From NCBI GenBank assembly GCA_019117605.1, contig DWZK01000093.1, positions 1-44,264 of the forward strand: DNA of 44,264 nt. The letters are read 5' to 3'. The position numbers were made by a program, and so were the translations under genes. Positions within the stretch are counted from its first letter, which is position 1. Each line of letters starts with the position of its first letter. The stretch is from Candidatus Intestinimonas stercoravium (GTDB lineage: Bacteria; Bacillota; Clostridia; Oscillospirales; Oscillospiraceae). Below are positions 1 to 7,601 of this stretch, piece by piece. Under the pieces are notes generated by a model. The model was not told the DNA's origin. It saw only the letters and a list, made by a program, of their open reading frames with translations, and did no database searches.

Positions 1-278
1 AGGGAGTTGGCGGAGGAGATGAACAGGGTGGCCGTGGCGCACTTCTTCGCGATCTCCTCCATCACGCACACATAGCTGCGCATATCCAGCCCCAGGCCGC
101 CGTACTCCTCGGGGATCTTCAGCCCCAGGAAGCCCAGGTCCGCCATCTGCTGCACCACTTCCATCGGGAACTCTTCCGTCTGGTCGATCCCTGCCGCCAG
201 GGGCGCCAGCGTCTTGTTGGCGAAATCCCGCGCCATTTCACGGATGGATCTATGGTCTTCGTTGAAAAACGGGTCCAT
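1..278 (-). CDS. Acyl-CoA dehydrogenase, N-terminal part (cut by window edge)
   Basis: The minus strand from an ATG at 278 reads MDPFFNEDHRSIREMARDF, then a GLKIPEEYGGLGLDM motif, which is the all-helical N-terminal domain of acyl-CoA dehydrogenases. The reading frame stays open to the window edge, so only about the first 92 residues are visible; FAD-binding and catalytic parts lie outside. It is not in the ORF track because it has no stop in the window. The family removes two hydrogens from C2-C3 of acyl-CoA and passes electrons to ETF. It starts 18 bp after the stop of the downstream-coordinate MaoC gene, so it probably is the last visible gene of a CaiB-MaoC-MaoC-ACAD operon read right to left. 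Confidence 0.85.
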   Translation of the reverse strand, partial: MDPFFNEDHRSIREMARDFANKTLAPLAAGIDQTEEFPMEVVQQMADLGFLGLKIPEEYGGLGLDMRSYVCVMEEIAKKCATATLFISSANS

Positions 279-296
279 ATGCTTTTTCTCCCCTCC

Positions 297-791
297 TCAG
301 CTCTCAGCGCCATCCGGCCGCATGGCGGCCTTCTCCGTCCTGATGAGCAGCACCAGCCGTTCTTCCGCTACCTGCTCATCATCCTGGTTATATACCCACA
401 CATGGAAGGTCACCACGCCCTGCCCGGTCGTTTTGCTCAGGCGCTTGTCCTCCGCCATGAACTTACAGTATATCGTATCCTGGAAGCGCACCGGTTCCTG
501 ATAGCTGATCCGCATATCCAGCAGTGCCAGCGCTGTGCCCTCGAACATCAGCGTCTGGGACAGCAGCCCCGTACTGACGATGAACGTCACGTTCCCATAG
601 GCGATGCGGGAGCCATAGATGGTGCTCCGCCCATACACATCATTGGTATGGGTGGCGCTCCAGTCGCCGGAGAGGCCGGCGAAGTTGACGATATCCGTCT
701 CCGTAATGGTCCGGGCGCCGGTGATGTACGTCTGGCCCAGTTCCCACTCACCATAAGTCTTGCCCTTGAACTGACGGTCTTTGAGTCCCAT
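297..791 (-). CDS. MaoC-like (R)-specific enoyl-CoA hydratase / dehydratase, copy 1
   Basis: A 164-residue single hot-dog fold protein. The hydratase-2 signature is readable near residues 40-50 as LSGDWSATHTND, with Asp and His five residues apart as in active MaoC hydratases, followed by an IAYG glycine turn. Known role of the family: adding water to trans-2-enoyl-CoA (or the reverse) to give 3-hydroxyacyl-CoA. Its neighbour at 807-1283 is a paralogue that shares the GART-I-E-D opening; the gap is 15 bp, so they are probably co-translated and may form a heteromer. The start has a GGAGG just upstream. Confident in family, not in substrate. Confidence 0.85.
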   Translation of the reverse strand: MGLKDRQFKGKTYGEWELGQTYITGARTITETDIVNFAGLSGDWSATHTNDVYGRSTIYGSRIAYGNVTFIVSTGLLSQTLMFEGTALALLDMRISYQEPVRFQDTIYCKFMAEDKRLSKTTGQGVVTFHVWVYNQDDEQVAEERLVLLIRTEKAAMRPDGAES

Positions 792-806
792 ATCCTCCCT
801 GCCTCC

Positions 807-1283
807 TTACTCCATATGCTCTCGGTCTGTGGCCATCAAGATCACCCAGGTGCCGTCCATGACCATCTCGTCCCGCTGGTTGAATACCGAGATGCGGTAG
901 GTGATGATGCCTCTTCCCGGTTTTCTGGAAAGGCGTTTGGCAGTGGGGGTCATGGTCAGGTAGATGGTATCTCCCACGAAGACCGGCTTTAGGAAGGACA
1001 TCTGCTGATCCAGCAGCCCGATATAGCTGCCGTCCACCCAGAGGGTCTGGCAGTCCAGTCCGTTGGCGATGATGAAGGTCAGTCCGCCGGGCACCACCGG
1101 CTTCTTGTAATAGTCCTGCTCCGCAAAGGGCTCGTTGGTATAGTGTGGATCGTAGTCTCCGGAGAGAGCGCAGTAGCTCGTCACATCGGACTCCCGTATG
1201 GTGCGCGCCCCCGTGGTATATACCTTGTCGAGCTCCCATTCATCGTAGAGCATGCCTTTGAAATCATAGTGCAGAACGCCCAT
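807..1283 (-). CDS. MaoC-like hydratase, copy 2, with shifted catalytic His
   Basis: The track ORF begins at 1382, but the ATG at 1283 is preceded by GAAAGGAGGC at good spacing and gives MGVLHYDFKG, matching the paralogue's start; the extra 33 residues upstream are unlike the family. The protein is 158 residues, one hot-dog domain. The signature reads SGDYDPHYTNE: aligned with copy 1 (SGDWSATHTND), the position of the catalytic His is Tyr and a His sits one residue earlier. It could be an inactive or altered partner of copy 1, or the loop could shift by one. It lies between CaiB (1309-2499) and copy 1 in the same operon. Confidence 0.82.
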   Translation of the reverse strand: MGVLHYDFKGMLYDEWELDKVYTTGARTIRESDVTSYCALSGDYDPHYTNEPFAEQDYYKKPVVPGGLTFIIANGLDCQTLWVDGSYIGLLDQQMSFLKPVFVGDTIYLTMTPTAKRLSRKPGRGIITYRISVFNQRDEMVMDGTWVILMATDREHME

Positions 1284-1308
1284 AGCGTCTGCCTCCTTTC
1301 TTCTTTCG

Positions 1309-2499
1309 TTACCGTACGGTGCCTTCCGCCCGCAGAGCGCCGATCTGCTCCGCCGTATAGCCCAGCCCTGCCAGGATCTCATCGGTGTGTTCTCCCAGGT
1401 GGGGCGGCATCATGCGGATCTGTCCGGGCGTCTCGCTCATTTTGACCGGGATCCCTTTGTCCTTGTATTTGCCCATCCCCTCATATTCCATATCGACGAC
1501 CATCTCCCGGAACAGGATCTGCTCGTCCTCCAGGACCTCGCTGATCTTCAGGACAGGGGCATAGAGCTGACCGTATTCACTGAAGATCGTCTCGATCTCC
1601 TTCCGGGTGTGCTTGGAGGCCCAGTCCTGGACGATATCGTGCAGCTCGTTGATGTGTTCCCACCGCTGTACGGAGGTCTTGTACGCAGGGTCCTCCCCCA
1701 GGTCGGGCCGGCCGATGGCTTCGGCGAAGCGGCTCCAGTCTGTGGGCGTGGAATTGCCCAGCTGGCAATAGCCGTCCTTCGCCTCGAAGAGGTCATAGGG
1801 ATAATCGGACAGATCCCGGTCTCCGATGCGCTCCGGCTCCTGCCCCAGCAGCGAATATTGTACGAAGCAGTGCTGCAGGAGGGCCACCAGAGAGTCCACC
1901 ATGGACACATCGATATACTGGCCCTTCCCCGTCTTCTCCCTGTAGTACAGGGCATACATGATGCCCTGCACCAGGAACATGCCCGCCACGCTGTCTCCAA
2001 ATGCCACGCCGGAGGCGGTGGGCTTCCCCTCCGGGGCGGGCCAGCCGGTGATGTACATCAAGCCGCTCTGTGCCTCGGCCAGATTGGAATAGGCGCCGCG
2101 GTGAGCATAGGGGCCCGTCTGTCCGTATCCCGAAAGAGAGGCCATGATGATGTCCGGTTTGACTGCCCGCAGGGCTTCATAGTCGATCCCCAGCTTCTTC
2201 GTCACGCCGGGCCGGTAGTTCTCCACCACGATGTCCGCGCCCTTCACCAGCTCGAAGAGGATCTTCTTCCCCTCTTCGCTCTTCAGGTTCAGTGCCACGC
2301 TCTTCTTGTTGCGGTTCATATACAGGAAGTGGATGCTCTGTCCGTTGATACAGGGGTTCCAGGAGCGGGAACCGTCTCCCGCCTTCACATTCTCGATCTT
2401 GATCACCTCAGCGCCGAAATCCGCCAGCTGCATAGTGGCGATGGGCGCAGAGTATGAGGTGCTCAGATCGATGACCCTGATCCCTTCCAATGCGTTCAT
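1309..2499 (-). CDS. CaiB/BaiF family III CoA-transferase
   Basis: A 396-residue protein of the usual family length. It opens with MNALEGIRVIDLS and has the ADFGAEVIKIE nucleotide-like fold motif near residue 27, the MNRNKKSVALNLK strand near 60, and FGDSVAG near 168, whose Asp corresponds to the acyl-anhydride-forming Asp of formyl-CoA transferase. Family III enzymes move CoA between two carboxylic acids in the cytoplasm, so this is a likely activation step for an acid substrate. Start ATG is preceded by GGAGGGATATAT. It heads the operon with the two MaoC genes and the partial dehydrogenase. It is one of three paralogues in the window, which suggests different acids or steps. Confidence 0.9.
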   Translation of the reverse strand: MNALEGIRVIDLSTSYSAPIATMQLADFGAEVIKIENVKAGDGSRSWNPCINGQSIHFLYMNRNKKSVALNLKSEEGKKILFELVKGADIVVENYRPGVTKKLGIDYEALRAVKPDIIMASLSGYGQTGPYAHRGAYSNLAEAQSGLMYITGWPAPEGKPTASGVAFGDSVAGMFLVQGIMYALYYREKTGKGQYIDVSMVDSLVALLQHCFVQYSLLGQEPERIGDRDLSDYPYDLFEAKDGYCQLGNSTPTDWSRFAEAIGRPDLGEDPAYKTSVQRWEHINELHDIVQDWASKHTRKEIETIFSEYGQLYAPVLKISEVLEDEQILFREMVVDMEYEGMGKYKDKGIPVKMSETPGQIRMMPPHLGEHTDEILAGLGYTAEQIGALRAEGTVR

Positions 2500-2514
2500 A
2501 TATATCCCTCCGAT

Positions 2515-2578
2515 GCTGCGCGCCTTCGCGCAGCAGATATGTTCCCGGGCCGCCGGTCTGTCATATCCGGCGGCCCGG
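2515..2578 (-). terminator. Two adjacent hairpins between M20 peptidase and CaiB genes
   Basis: A perfect 12-bp stem (2545-2556 with 2567-2578, loop of 10) and a perfect 8-bp stem with loop CCTT (2515-2522 with 2527-2534) fill the gap after the M20 stop. No strong U-run follows on the minus strand, so this may be a weak or processing hairpin rather than a classic intrinsic terminator. It separates the M20 gene from the CaiB-MaoC operon. Confidence 0.5.
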
Positions 2579-2595
2579 ATCGATCCTCAGATCTG

Positions 2596-3705
2596 TCACG
2601 CCCCGTACTGGAGCGCCAGTTTTGCCACCATCTCCCCCGAATGGATGAGGTCCTCGATCACCAGGGACTCTTTGATGGTGTGGTTCGCCGTATATCCGGT
2701 AGAGAGGCCCACGAGAGCGATCCCCGCCCTGCTGAGCAGGTTGGCATCGAAACCGCCCGCGCCGTCTTCGACGGACATATGGATGCCCATCTCATCGAAG
2801 ACCCGTTTGGCGAGCTGGACCGGCGCGGCGCTGTCCGGAGTGTGGAATGCCGGATAGTCCACGATAGCCCTGGCCTCGATCTTGCAGCCCGTGGTCTGCG
2901 CCACAGCGGCAGAGACCTCCTGGAATGCCTGGATATATGCAGCCAGCTTGTCGTTGTTCCGGCTCATGGCGAAAGCCTTCGCGAGGACATGGTCGGGGAT
3001 GGTATTGCAGGGAGACGGGCAGTCGAAATAGGACCAGTTGATGACCGTCTCCTCATCCACCCGGCTGTCCCCGATCGAAGAGAGGACCTGCACTGCGGCC
3101 CTGAGGGCGCTCTTGCCCCGCTCAGGATAGGCCGCATGAGCCGGTTCTCCCGTCACTTCCAGGAAGAGCTGGGCCTTCCCCATGGCGGAACGGAGGACCC
3201 GGCCGATCCGGCCGGGAGAGTCCAGTACATAGCCGAAGCGGGAGTGGAGCACACTGGCATCGAAGTTGAAGCTGCCCCGCAGCCCGATCTCCTCGCATAC
3301 GGTGAAGAGCACCTCGATCCGCGGGAACTTCTGCCCGGAGGCTTTCAGCCTCCGCAGCCCGTCCAGGATCGCGCTCACGCCGGACAGGTCGTCTGCGGCC
3401 AGTATCGTGGTCCCGTCGGACACCAGCTTGCCGTCTTCCACCTGGGGCCGGATCCCGAAGCCGTTCTGTACCCGGTCCAGATGGGCGCAGAAGAGGATCG
3501 AGCCCTCCAGACCTCCGTCCAGGACCGCGAAAACGTTCCCTGCCGTGGCTCCATCGATCTTGGATGCCGCGTCATCCTCCGTGACCGTGCAGCCCAGGCT
3601 CTCCAGTTTTGCCTTTACCGTGTCTACGATCGCCCTCTCCTGCCGGGAAAAGGTGTCGATCTTCGCCAGTTCTATAAATTCTTCTACGATAGGAGCTTGA
3701 CTCAT
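2596..3705 (-). CDS. M20-family metallopeptidase, PepT-like
   Basis: A 369-residue M20/M25 zinc amidohydrolase. Metal-site motifs are visible: AHLDRV near residue 94 (first metal His and Asp), AADDLSG near 125 (bridging Asp), CEEIGLRG near 157 (catalytic Glu pair), a dimerisation domain with EPAHAAYPERG near 205, and a C-terminal His in NHTIKES. The family cleaves dipeptides, tripeptides or N-acyl amino acids in the cytoplasm. It is divergent from the LysR gene at 3807, a layout in which the regulator often controls the peptidase. The nearby DUF5058 membrane pair could supply its substrate; that link is inference. Precise substrate unknown. Confidence 0.85.
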   Translation of the reverse strand: MSQAPIVEEFIELAKIDTFSRQERAIVDTVKAKLESLGCTVTEDDAASKIDGATAGNVFAVLDGGLEGSILFCAHLDRVQNGFGIRPQVEDGKLVSDGTTILAADDLSGVSAILDGLRRLKASGQKFPRIEVLFTVCEEIGLRGSFNFDASVLHSRFGYVLDSPGRIGRVLRSAMGKAQLFLEVTGEPAHAAYPERGKSALRAAVQVLSSIGDSRVDEETVINWSYFDCPSPCNTIPDHVLAKAFAMSRNNDKLAAYIQAFQEVSAAVAQTTGCKIEARAIVDYPAFHTPDSAAPVQLAKRVFDEMGIHMSVEDGAGGFDANLLSRAGIALVGLSTGYTANHTIKESLVIEDLIHSGEMVAKLALQYGA

Positions 3706-3806
3706 CGCTTTACACCTCGATATACTTAGAGTTATAGTTTCGTCTTCCCCGGTGCGAGAGACCTCCCCCGCCTGCCGGGTACAAACATGGAGAAAGGGTG
3801 TCCACC
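3706..3806. promoter_or_regulatory. Divergent promoter region of M20 peptidase and LysR regulator
   Basis: About 100 bp lie between the two divergent genes. An imperfect dyad ATACTT-AG-AGTTAT sits at about 3722-3735 and is the only symmetric AT-rich motif there, so it is the best guess for the LysR autoregulatory site. No clear -35/-10 pair could be fixed by eye. Confidence 0.35.
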
Positions 3807-4703
3807 GTGGAATTGTCCCAGCTGAAATACTTTCGCGCCGTAGCCAAAGTCCAAAACATGTCCAAGGCGGCTGCGGAGCTCTACGTCACGCAGCCCACTT
3901 TGAGCCAGAGCATCAAGCATCTGGAGGAGGAGCTGGGCGTGAAGCTCTTCGATCGCTCGGGGAAGAGCGTGATCCTCAACGACTGCGGGAAGAAGCTCCT
4001 GGGCTACACCGACCAGATCTTCGCTCTCGTGGATGAGGCGAAGGGGGAGCTCGCCGATGTGGCGGCCAAGAACGATTCTGTCGTGTCGGTATCCATCAAC
4101 ACCAGTTCCAACCTCCTGATCGGTCTGCTCCCGGACTTTACCCGGCAATACCCGGACATCCGTTTTCGTATCATGCAGAACGACTGGAGCCAGCCCGATG
4201 CAGACGACTTCGACCTGTGCATCAACAGCTCCTCCTCCCGCCCGGAGGGCATCAATGTAGAGACTATCCTGAAAGAGCGCATCCTGCTGGCCCTGCCCCT
4301 GGACCATCCCCTAGCGGCGCGCGACACGATCTCCTTCCAGGATCTCCGGCAGGAGAGCTTCATCCAGGTGAATGGGAAGGAGCTGCAGGACCATCTCTAC
4401 GCCTGCTGCCAGGAGGCCGGTTTCGAGCCCAATGTGGCCTTCGTCTGCGACTTTCCCACCACGGTCTGCGACTTCGTGGAGATGGGGATCGGTGTGGCCC
4501 TCTTCCCCGAGATCACCTGGTATAATCCTGTGGGGCGCGGTATCGTCCTCCGTCCGCTCCAGGAGCGGACCTCCCGGCGGTATATCTCGGTCTCCTGGCG
4601 GAGCTCCACATATCTCTCCAGGAACGCCCGGCTGTTCAGGGACCACCTGATCGGATACATGCGGGAACACTACCCGCTCCCCGATACGGAGCAGCCGCTC
4701 TGA
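3807..4703 (+). CDS. LysR-family transcriptional regulator
   Basis: The track starts at a GTG at 3798, but the GTG at 3807 gives MELSQLKYFRAVAKV, the normal LysR opening, with GGAGAAAGGG 8 bp upstream; I prefer it (298 residues). The winged helix-turn-helix is clear: MSKAAAELYVTQPTLSQSIK at about 18-37, then a linker helix and the two-lobed periplasmic-binding-like effector domain from about 90. It is the only plus-strand gene in the first 25 kb. Divergent to the M20 peptidase and convergent with the DUF5058 pair, it probably senses a peptide- or acid-like substrate of those genes. Effector unknown. Confidence 0.9.
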   Translation: MELSQLKYFRAVAKVQNMSKAAAELYVTQPTLSQSIKHLEEELGVKLFDRSGKSVILNDCGKKLLGYTDQIFALVDEAKGELADVAAKNDSVVSVSINTSSNLLIGLLPDFTRQYPDIRFRIMQNDWSQPDADDFDLCINSSSSRPEGINVETILKERILLALPLDHPLAARDTISFQDLRQESFIQVNGKELQDHLYACCQEAGFEPNVAFVCDFPTTVCDFVEMGIGVALFPEITWYNPVGRGIVLRPLQERTSRRYISVSWRSSTYLSRNARLFRDHLIGYMREHYPLPDTEQPL

Positions 4704-4709
4704 CGTTCC

Positions 4710-5366
4710 TCACTTCTCCGTCTTTTTCGACTGGATCATGAATACGCCTCGGGAGACGAACATGCCGATGATGACCACCAGCAGTGTGATCCACACGCTG
4801 GACAGGCCCAGCATGCTCAGGACCGCATAGGTGATGAAGGCGGCGATGATGAGCGGGACGTTGAAGCGCAGGTTCTTCATGGCGTAGTCGATGACGATGG
4901 CGCCGAAGATCGCGGGCGCGATATAGCTGAAGGCGTCCGTCACGCTGGCGGGCAGGATGGAGATCAGGCCCGTGCCCACGATGACCACGAAGGTCAGCCA
5001 GATCACGGTGACGAAGTTGGTCACCGCCGCCGCCATGGTGGAGAGCACGTTGCCCTCAGGCGTGCCCGCTTCCACCTCTGCGGCCTTCTGCGCGGCAGAG
5101 ATGGCCGGCATGCGCAGATCTCCCACATTCCCCGTTGTCCAACTCAGACAGGAGGCTCCGACGCCCAGAGCCGGATAGAAGGTGATCGGCTGCACCACCC
5201 AGCCCACCGCAAAGGACGCGGCCATCATGCCGGCGATGGAGGCGATGTCAGGCGGGCTGGGGATCACGCCATGGAACAGCCAGAGGTACAGGGCGGGGAG
5301 GAAGCTGGCGATGACCGCGCAGCACATGGTGATGAGCCCCAGACGCAGGCACTTTTTGTCAAACAT
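4710..5366 (-). CDS. Multi-pass membrane protein, partner of DUF5058 protein
   Basis: A 218-residue hydrophobic protein with about five predicted membrane segments (near residues 10-32, 45-65, 115-140, 148-165, 170-205) and a short basic tail KKTEK. It has a middle loop with SWTTGNVGDLRMP, a motif-like stretch I cannot assign to a named family. It starts 18 bp after the DUF5058 stop with a GGAGG ribosome site, so the two are co-translated and probably form one membrane complex. Its stop is 6 bp from the convergent LysR stop. A role as a carrier subunit is inference only. Confidence 0.6.
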   Translation of the reverse strand: MFDKKCLRLGLITMCCAVIASFLPALYLWLFHGVIPSPPDIASIAGMMAASFAVGWVVQPITFYPALGVGASCLSWTTGNVGDLRMPAISAAQKAAEVEAGTPEGNVLSTMAAAVTNFVTVIWLTFVVIVGTGLISILPASVTDAFSYIAPAIFGAIVIDYAMKNLRFNVPLIIAAFITYAVLSMLGLSSVWITLLVVIIGMFVSRGVFMIQSKKTEK

Positions 5367-5384
5367 ACGATCATCCTCCTTCGG

Positions 5385-6083
5385 TCAGGAAATGACAGCC
5401 GCAACGGCGGCGCCGACGATAATGGAGATCCCAAGGCCCAGTTCCTGCAGCCGTTTGTTCTTGGCAAATGCCTTGTTCAGGATGAACATGGTGATGCCGC
5501 CAGCTACTGCGGCCACCGCATAGGGACTGGCCTTTCCATAGACTTGATTGATCAACAGGTAGGAGAACAGGCTCACCAGGCAGCCGCCCATCAGCAATTT
5601 GATCCATTTCGGGTCGAATTTTTCATTGAGGGTCTTGGTCACCGCTCCGCCGGCGGTGATCATGGCCATAGCCCCGATCAGCCAGCCCGCCACGTCGATC
5701 CCCTGTGCCCATACGGCGTAAGAGAGGTTCTGGAGCTCATACTCCTCTGTCCCCTCCTCTGCCGTGACCATATCCTCGACGGTAGAGGCGATCGCGAGCT
5801 CCGTACGTCCGGATCCCACATCGTTCATCCGCATCCAGGCGGTGGGCCCCCCCAGAGAAGCCATGAGCGTGACCAGCATGATGGACAGGGCCAGGGTGGG
5901 CCCGACTGCCGCCACAACGGCGGAGCGTTTGGCCTCTTTCTGCTTTTCTTTGGAGATGCCCAGAGCATTCGCCTCTTTTTTCGCCATGCGCATGAAGAGG
6001 GCTGCCTGGATCACGATGATCAAGATCATGATGCCGGCGGCTATCCACATCCCAGGGCTGTTTTTGATCGCTGTAATATCCAT
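5385..6083 (-). CDS. DUF5058-family membrane protein, probable transporter subunit
   Basis: A 232-residue membrane protein with an N-terminal anchor (residues 12-32), a basic cytoplasmic stretch (KKEANALGISKEKQKEAKR), and further segments at about 50-72, 125-150, 160-180, 188-205 and 212-232. The GPTLALSIMLV and TAWMRMNDVGSGRTE stretches match my memory of DUF5058 proteins (family motif like PWMRLSVIGS). Function of the family is not established; members often lie by peptidases, as here. The GGGAGGG site and ATG at 6083 are clear. First gene of a two-gene operon. Confidence 0.65.
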   Translation of the reverse strand: MDITAIKNSPGMWIAAGIMILIIVIQAALFMRMAKKEANALGISKEKQKEAKRSAVVAAVGPTLALSIMLVTLMASLGGPTAWMRMNDVGSGRTELAIASTVEDMVTAEEGTEEYELQNLSYAVWAQGIDVAGWLIGAMAMITAGGAVTKTLNEKFDPKWIKLLMGGCLVSLFSYLLINQVYGKASPYAVAAVAGGITMFILNKAFAKNKRLQELGLGISIIVGAAVAAVIS

Positions 6084-6330
6084 ACTCGGTCCCTCCCGTT
6101 ATGTATCGCGATCGAAGATCGCTCTCTTTCTGTCGCTCGGTATCTTTGCGTTCCCGCGCTCTTATCATCTCCTCGTTATCCCTTCGGACCGTCTGTTCTG
6201 CGGCGCCACTTGCAGTTACACATTAACATGTTTGTGCAAAATATTCAACAAAAACCGCGTATTTATCATATAAATTATACAAATTATATAATAAAAATAA
6301 ATAATAAGACTGATGTACACACCGCTCCCA
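6084..6330. promoter_or_regulatory. AT-rich promoter region upstream of the DUF5058 operon
   Basis: The stretch 6230-6320 is very AT-rich compared with its surroundings. On the minus strand a possible promoter is TTGAAT-17-TAATGT inside it. No ORF with family resemblance is present between 6084 and about 6380. Call is by composition and spacing only. Confidence 0.35.
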
Positions 6331-6384
6331 TGGACAGCGCACGCCACTTTCCCGGCTTCAACGGCCCTCCGGCACAGGCGGAGG

Positions 6385-6599
6385 GCCTTCCTGTGTGTGC
6401 AAGGCCCCGTCACTTGGATATAGTCCGGAGGCACCTCTGCCTCTATGACCTTTACCTGTATCCATCCACAGAGTCTGTGCAGTTTCTCCTGTTTCTTTCC
6501 ACTTTCCTGATAAAACATCTTTCGCTAAAACTTTGGCACAGATACGATATGGTATCCGCAGTCCCATTCCGCATGTGACAGACTGACCGCACCGCTCAT
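6385..6599 (-). pseudogene. IS200/IS605-type transposase (tnpA) relic
   Basis: From an ATG at 6599 the minus strand reads MSGAVSLSHAEWDCGYHIV, SVPKF, an in-frame TAG, then RKMFYQESGKKQEK and VKVIEAEVPPDYIQV. Intact TnpA proteins of this family have a CKYHIV-(F/W)-PKYRRK opening and a PDH-(I/V)-H metal motif. Here the reading frame has an internal stop and the HUH motif is PDYIQ, so both catalytic His are lost or changed, and homology ends soon after. It is therefore a dead remnant. The ORF track shows only the part after the stop (6216-6518). It marks past insertion between the two operons. Confidence 0.75.
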
Positions 6600-6726
6600 C
6601 GGGATCTCTTCTTTGCTTTCTGGGCTTGCAGCTGCCGGGCCGCGCCCCCAGCTGAACGGAAGCGTCTGCTCTCCGCTCCGGCTTTTACAGAGCGCTCTGG
6701 CATAGCCCGGGGATCCGGACTACAAA

Positions 6727-6782
6727 AAAGATGGAGAGGGCGCCCCTGGACTTGTTTGTCCAGGGGCGCCCTCTCCATCTTT
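6727..6782 (-). terminator. Strong intrinsic terminator, 25-bp perfect stem
   Basis: Arms 6727-6751 and 6758-6782 are perfect reverse complements with a 6-base loop. On the minus strand the stem is followed by a T6 tract, so it ends transcription of the nitroreductase gene (stop at 6908). Being symmetric with A/T flanks, it may also work on the plus strand. No gene is seen in 6600-6907 besides it. Confidence 0.85.
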
Positions 6783-6907
6783 CTGGCGACGCTATCCGAT
6801 CCCCCGCCGGTCGGCCTGCCTCTTACCGGCGCCGATGCGGCCGCCCGGCGGGCGTGTCACCGGGTCCTGCGGTCATCTTCCCATACAGCACAGCTCAAGT
6901 GAACAGG

Positions 6908-7486
6908 CTATAAGATGATATATCGATCCCTTTTCCTTTTCGGCGCCGGTGGGACTTTCTCCGGATACCCCAATGTGATCAGAGCGGACAGTTCTCCTTT
7001 TCCCGGCGCGAACCTCTCCCGTATCCCCTGTCCCAAACCTGCCTCGAGGGGGGCTGTCAGCCAGCAGCTCCCAACGCCCAGGCTCCACGCCGCCAAAAGC
7101 ATGTTCTCGATGGCGGCGGCGATGCTCTGCTGGATGACTGTGGCTTTGTTGGGGTAGGTCTGCTCTTTTTGGAAAACGAGGACGCATACCGGCGCCTCTC
7201 CCAGTTTGGCGAGGAACCGCTTCGTCTCCGCTATCACCTGCGGGTATTTTGAAAATCGTTCCTCCAAATGTTCCTTCAGCCGTTCCGGCGCCGGGCGCAG
7301 GATCCCGGTCAGATCCCGTATGGCCCCCCGGCTTTTGAGCAAGGCGAAAAACCACGGCTGGAGGTCGTCTGCCGAAGGCGCCATAAGGGCCGCAGTCATG
7401 ATCTTTTGAAGGACCTCATCCGGGATGGGATCGGGTCGATAAGCTCTGACGCTCCGCCTGGTCGAGATCGCCGTCAGGCAGTCCAT
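6908..7486 (-). CDS. Nitroreductase-family flavoprotein
   Basis: A 192-residue nitroreductase-fold protein: FMN-contacting STRRSVRAYRPDPIP at the N-terminus (residues 8-22), MAPSADDLQPW near 35-45, and the LGVGSCWL and ITLGYPEK motifs towards the C-terminus. Such enzymes bind FMN as dimers and reduce nitro, quinone or enone groups with NAD(P)H in the cytoplasm; many natural substrates are unknown. ATG at 7486 has GGGGAGG upstream. It lies between the 25-bp terminator and the NfnB gene (115 bp gap), possibly the end of the hbd-nfnA-nfnB unit. A second member is at 19243-19902. Confidence 0.85.
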   Translation of the reverse strand: MDCLTAISTRRSVRAYRPDPIPDEVLQKIMTAALMAPSADDLQPWFFALLKSRGAIRDLTGILRPAPERLKEHLEERFSKYPQVIAETKRFLAKLGEAPVCVLVFQKEQTYPNKATVIQQSIAAAIENMLLAAWSLGVGSCWLTAPLEAGLGQGIRERFAPGKGELSALITLGYPEKVPPAPKRKRDRYIIL

Positions 7487-7601
7487 GTCTTTGATATCCT
7501 CCCCTCAGCGCAGCTCTGGATAGAGGCGCACAGCTCCGCTCGGACCGGGGCATCGCGGCGCGCGCGGTCCGTCCACATGCCGGAGCAAGATAGCGGTCAG
7601 G

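Noticed and set aside
6216-6518. 100-residue minus-strand ORF as a real gene
   Set aside because: It is the part of the IS200 transposase relic after the internal stop, running into an AT-rich non-coding stretch.
5271-6578. 435-residue plus-strand ORF opposite the DUF5058 operon
   Set aside because: Antisense to two well-supported genes and rich in His/Gln/Asp as usual for antisense shadows.
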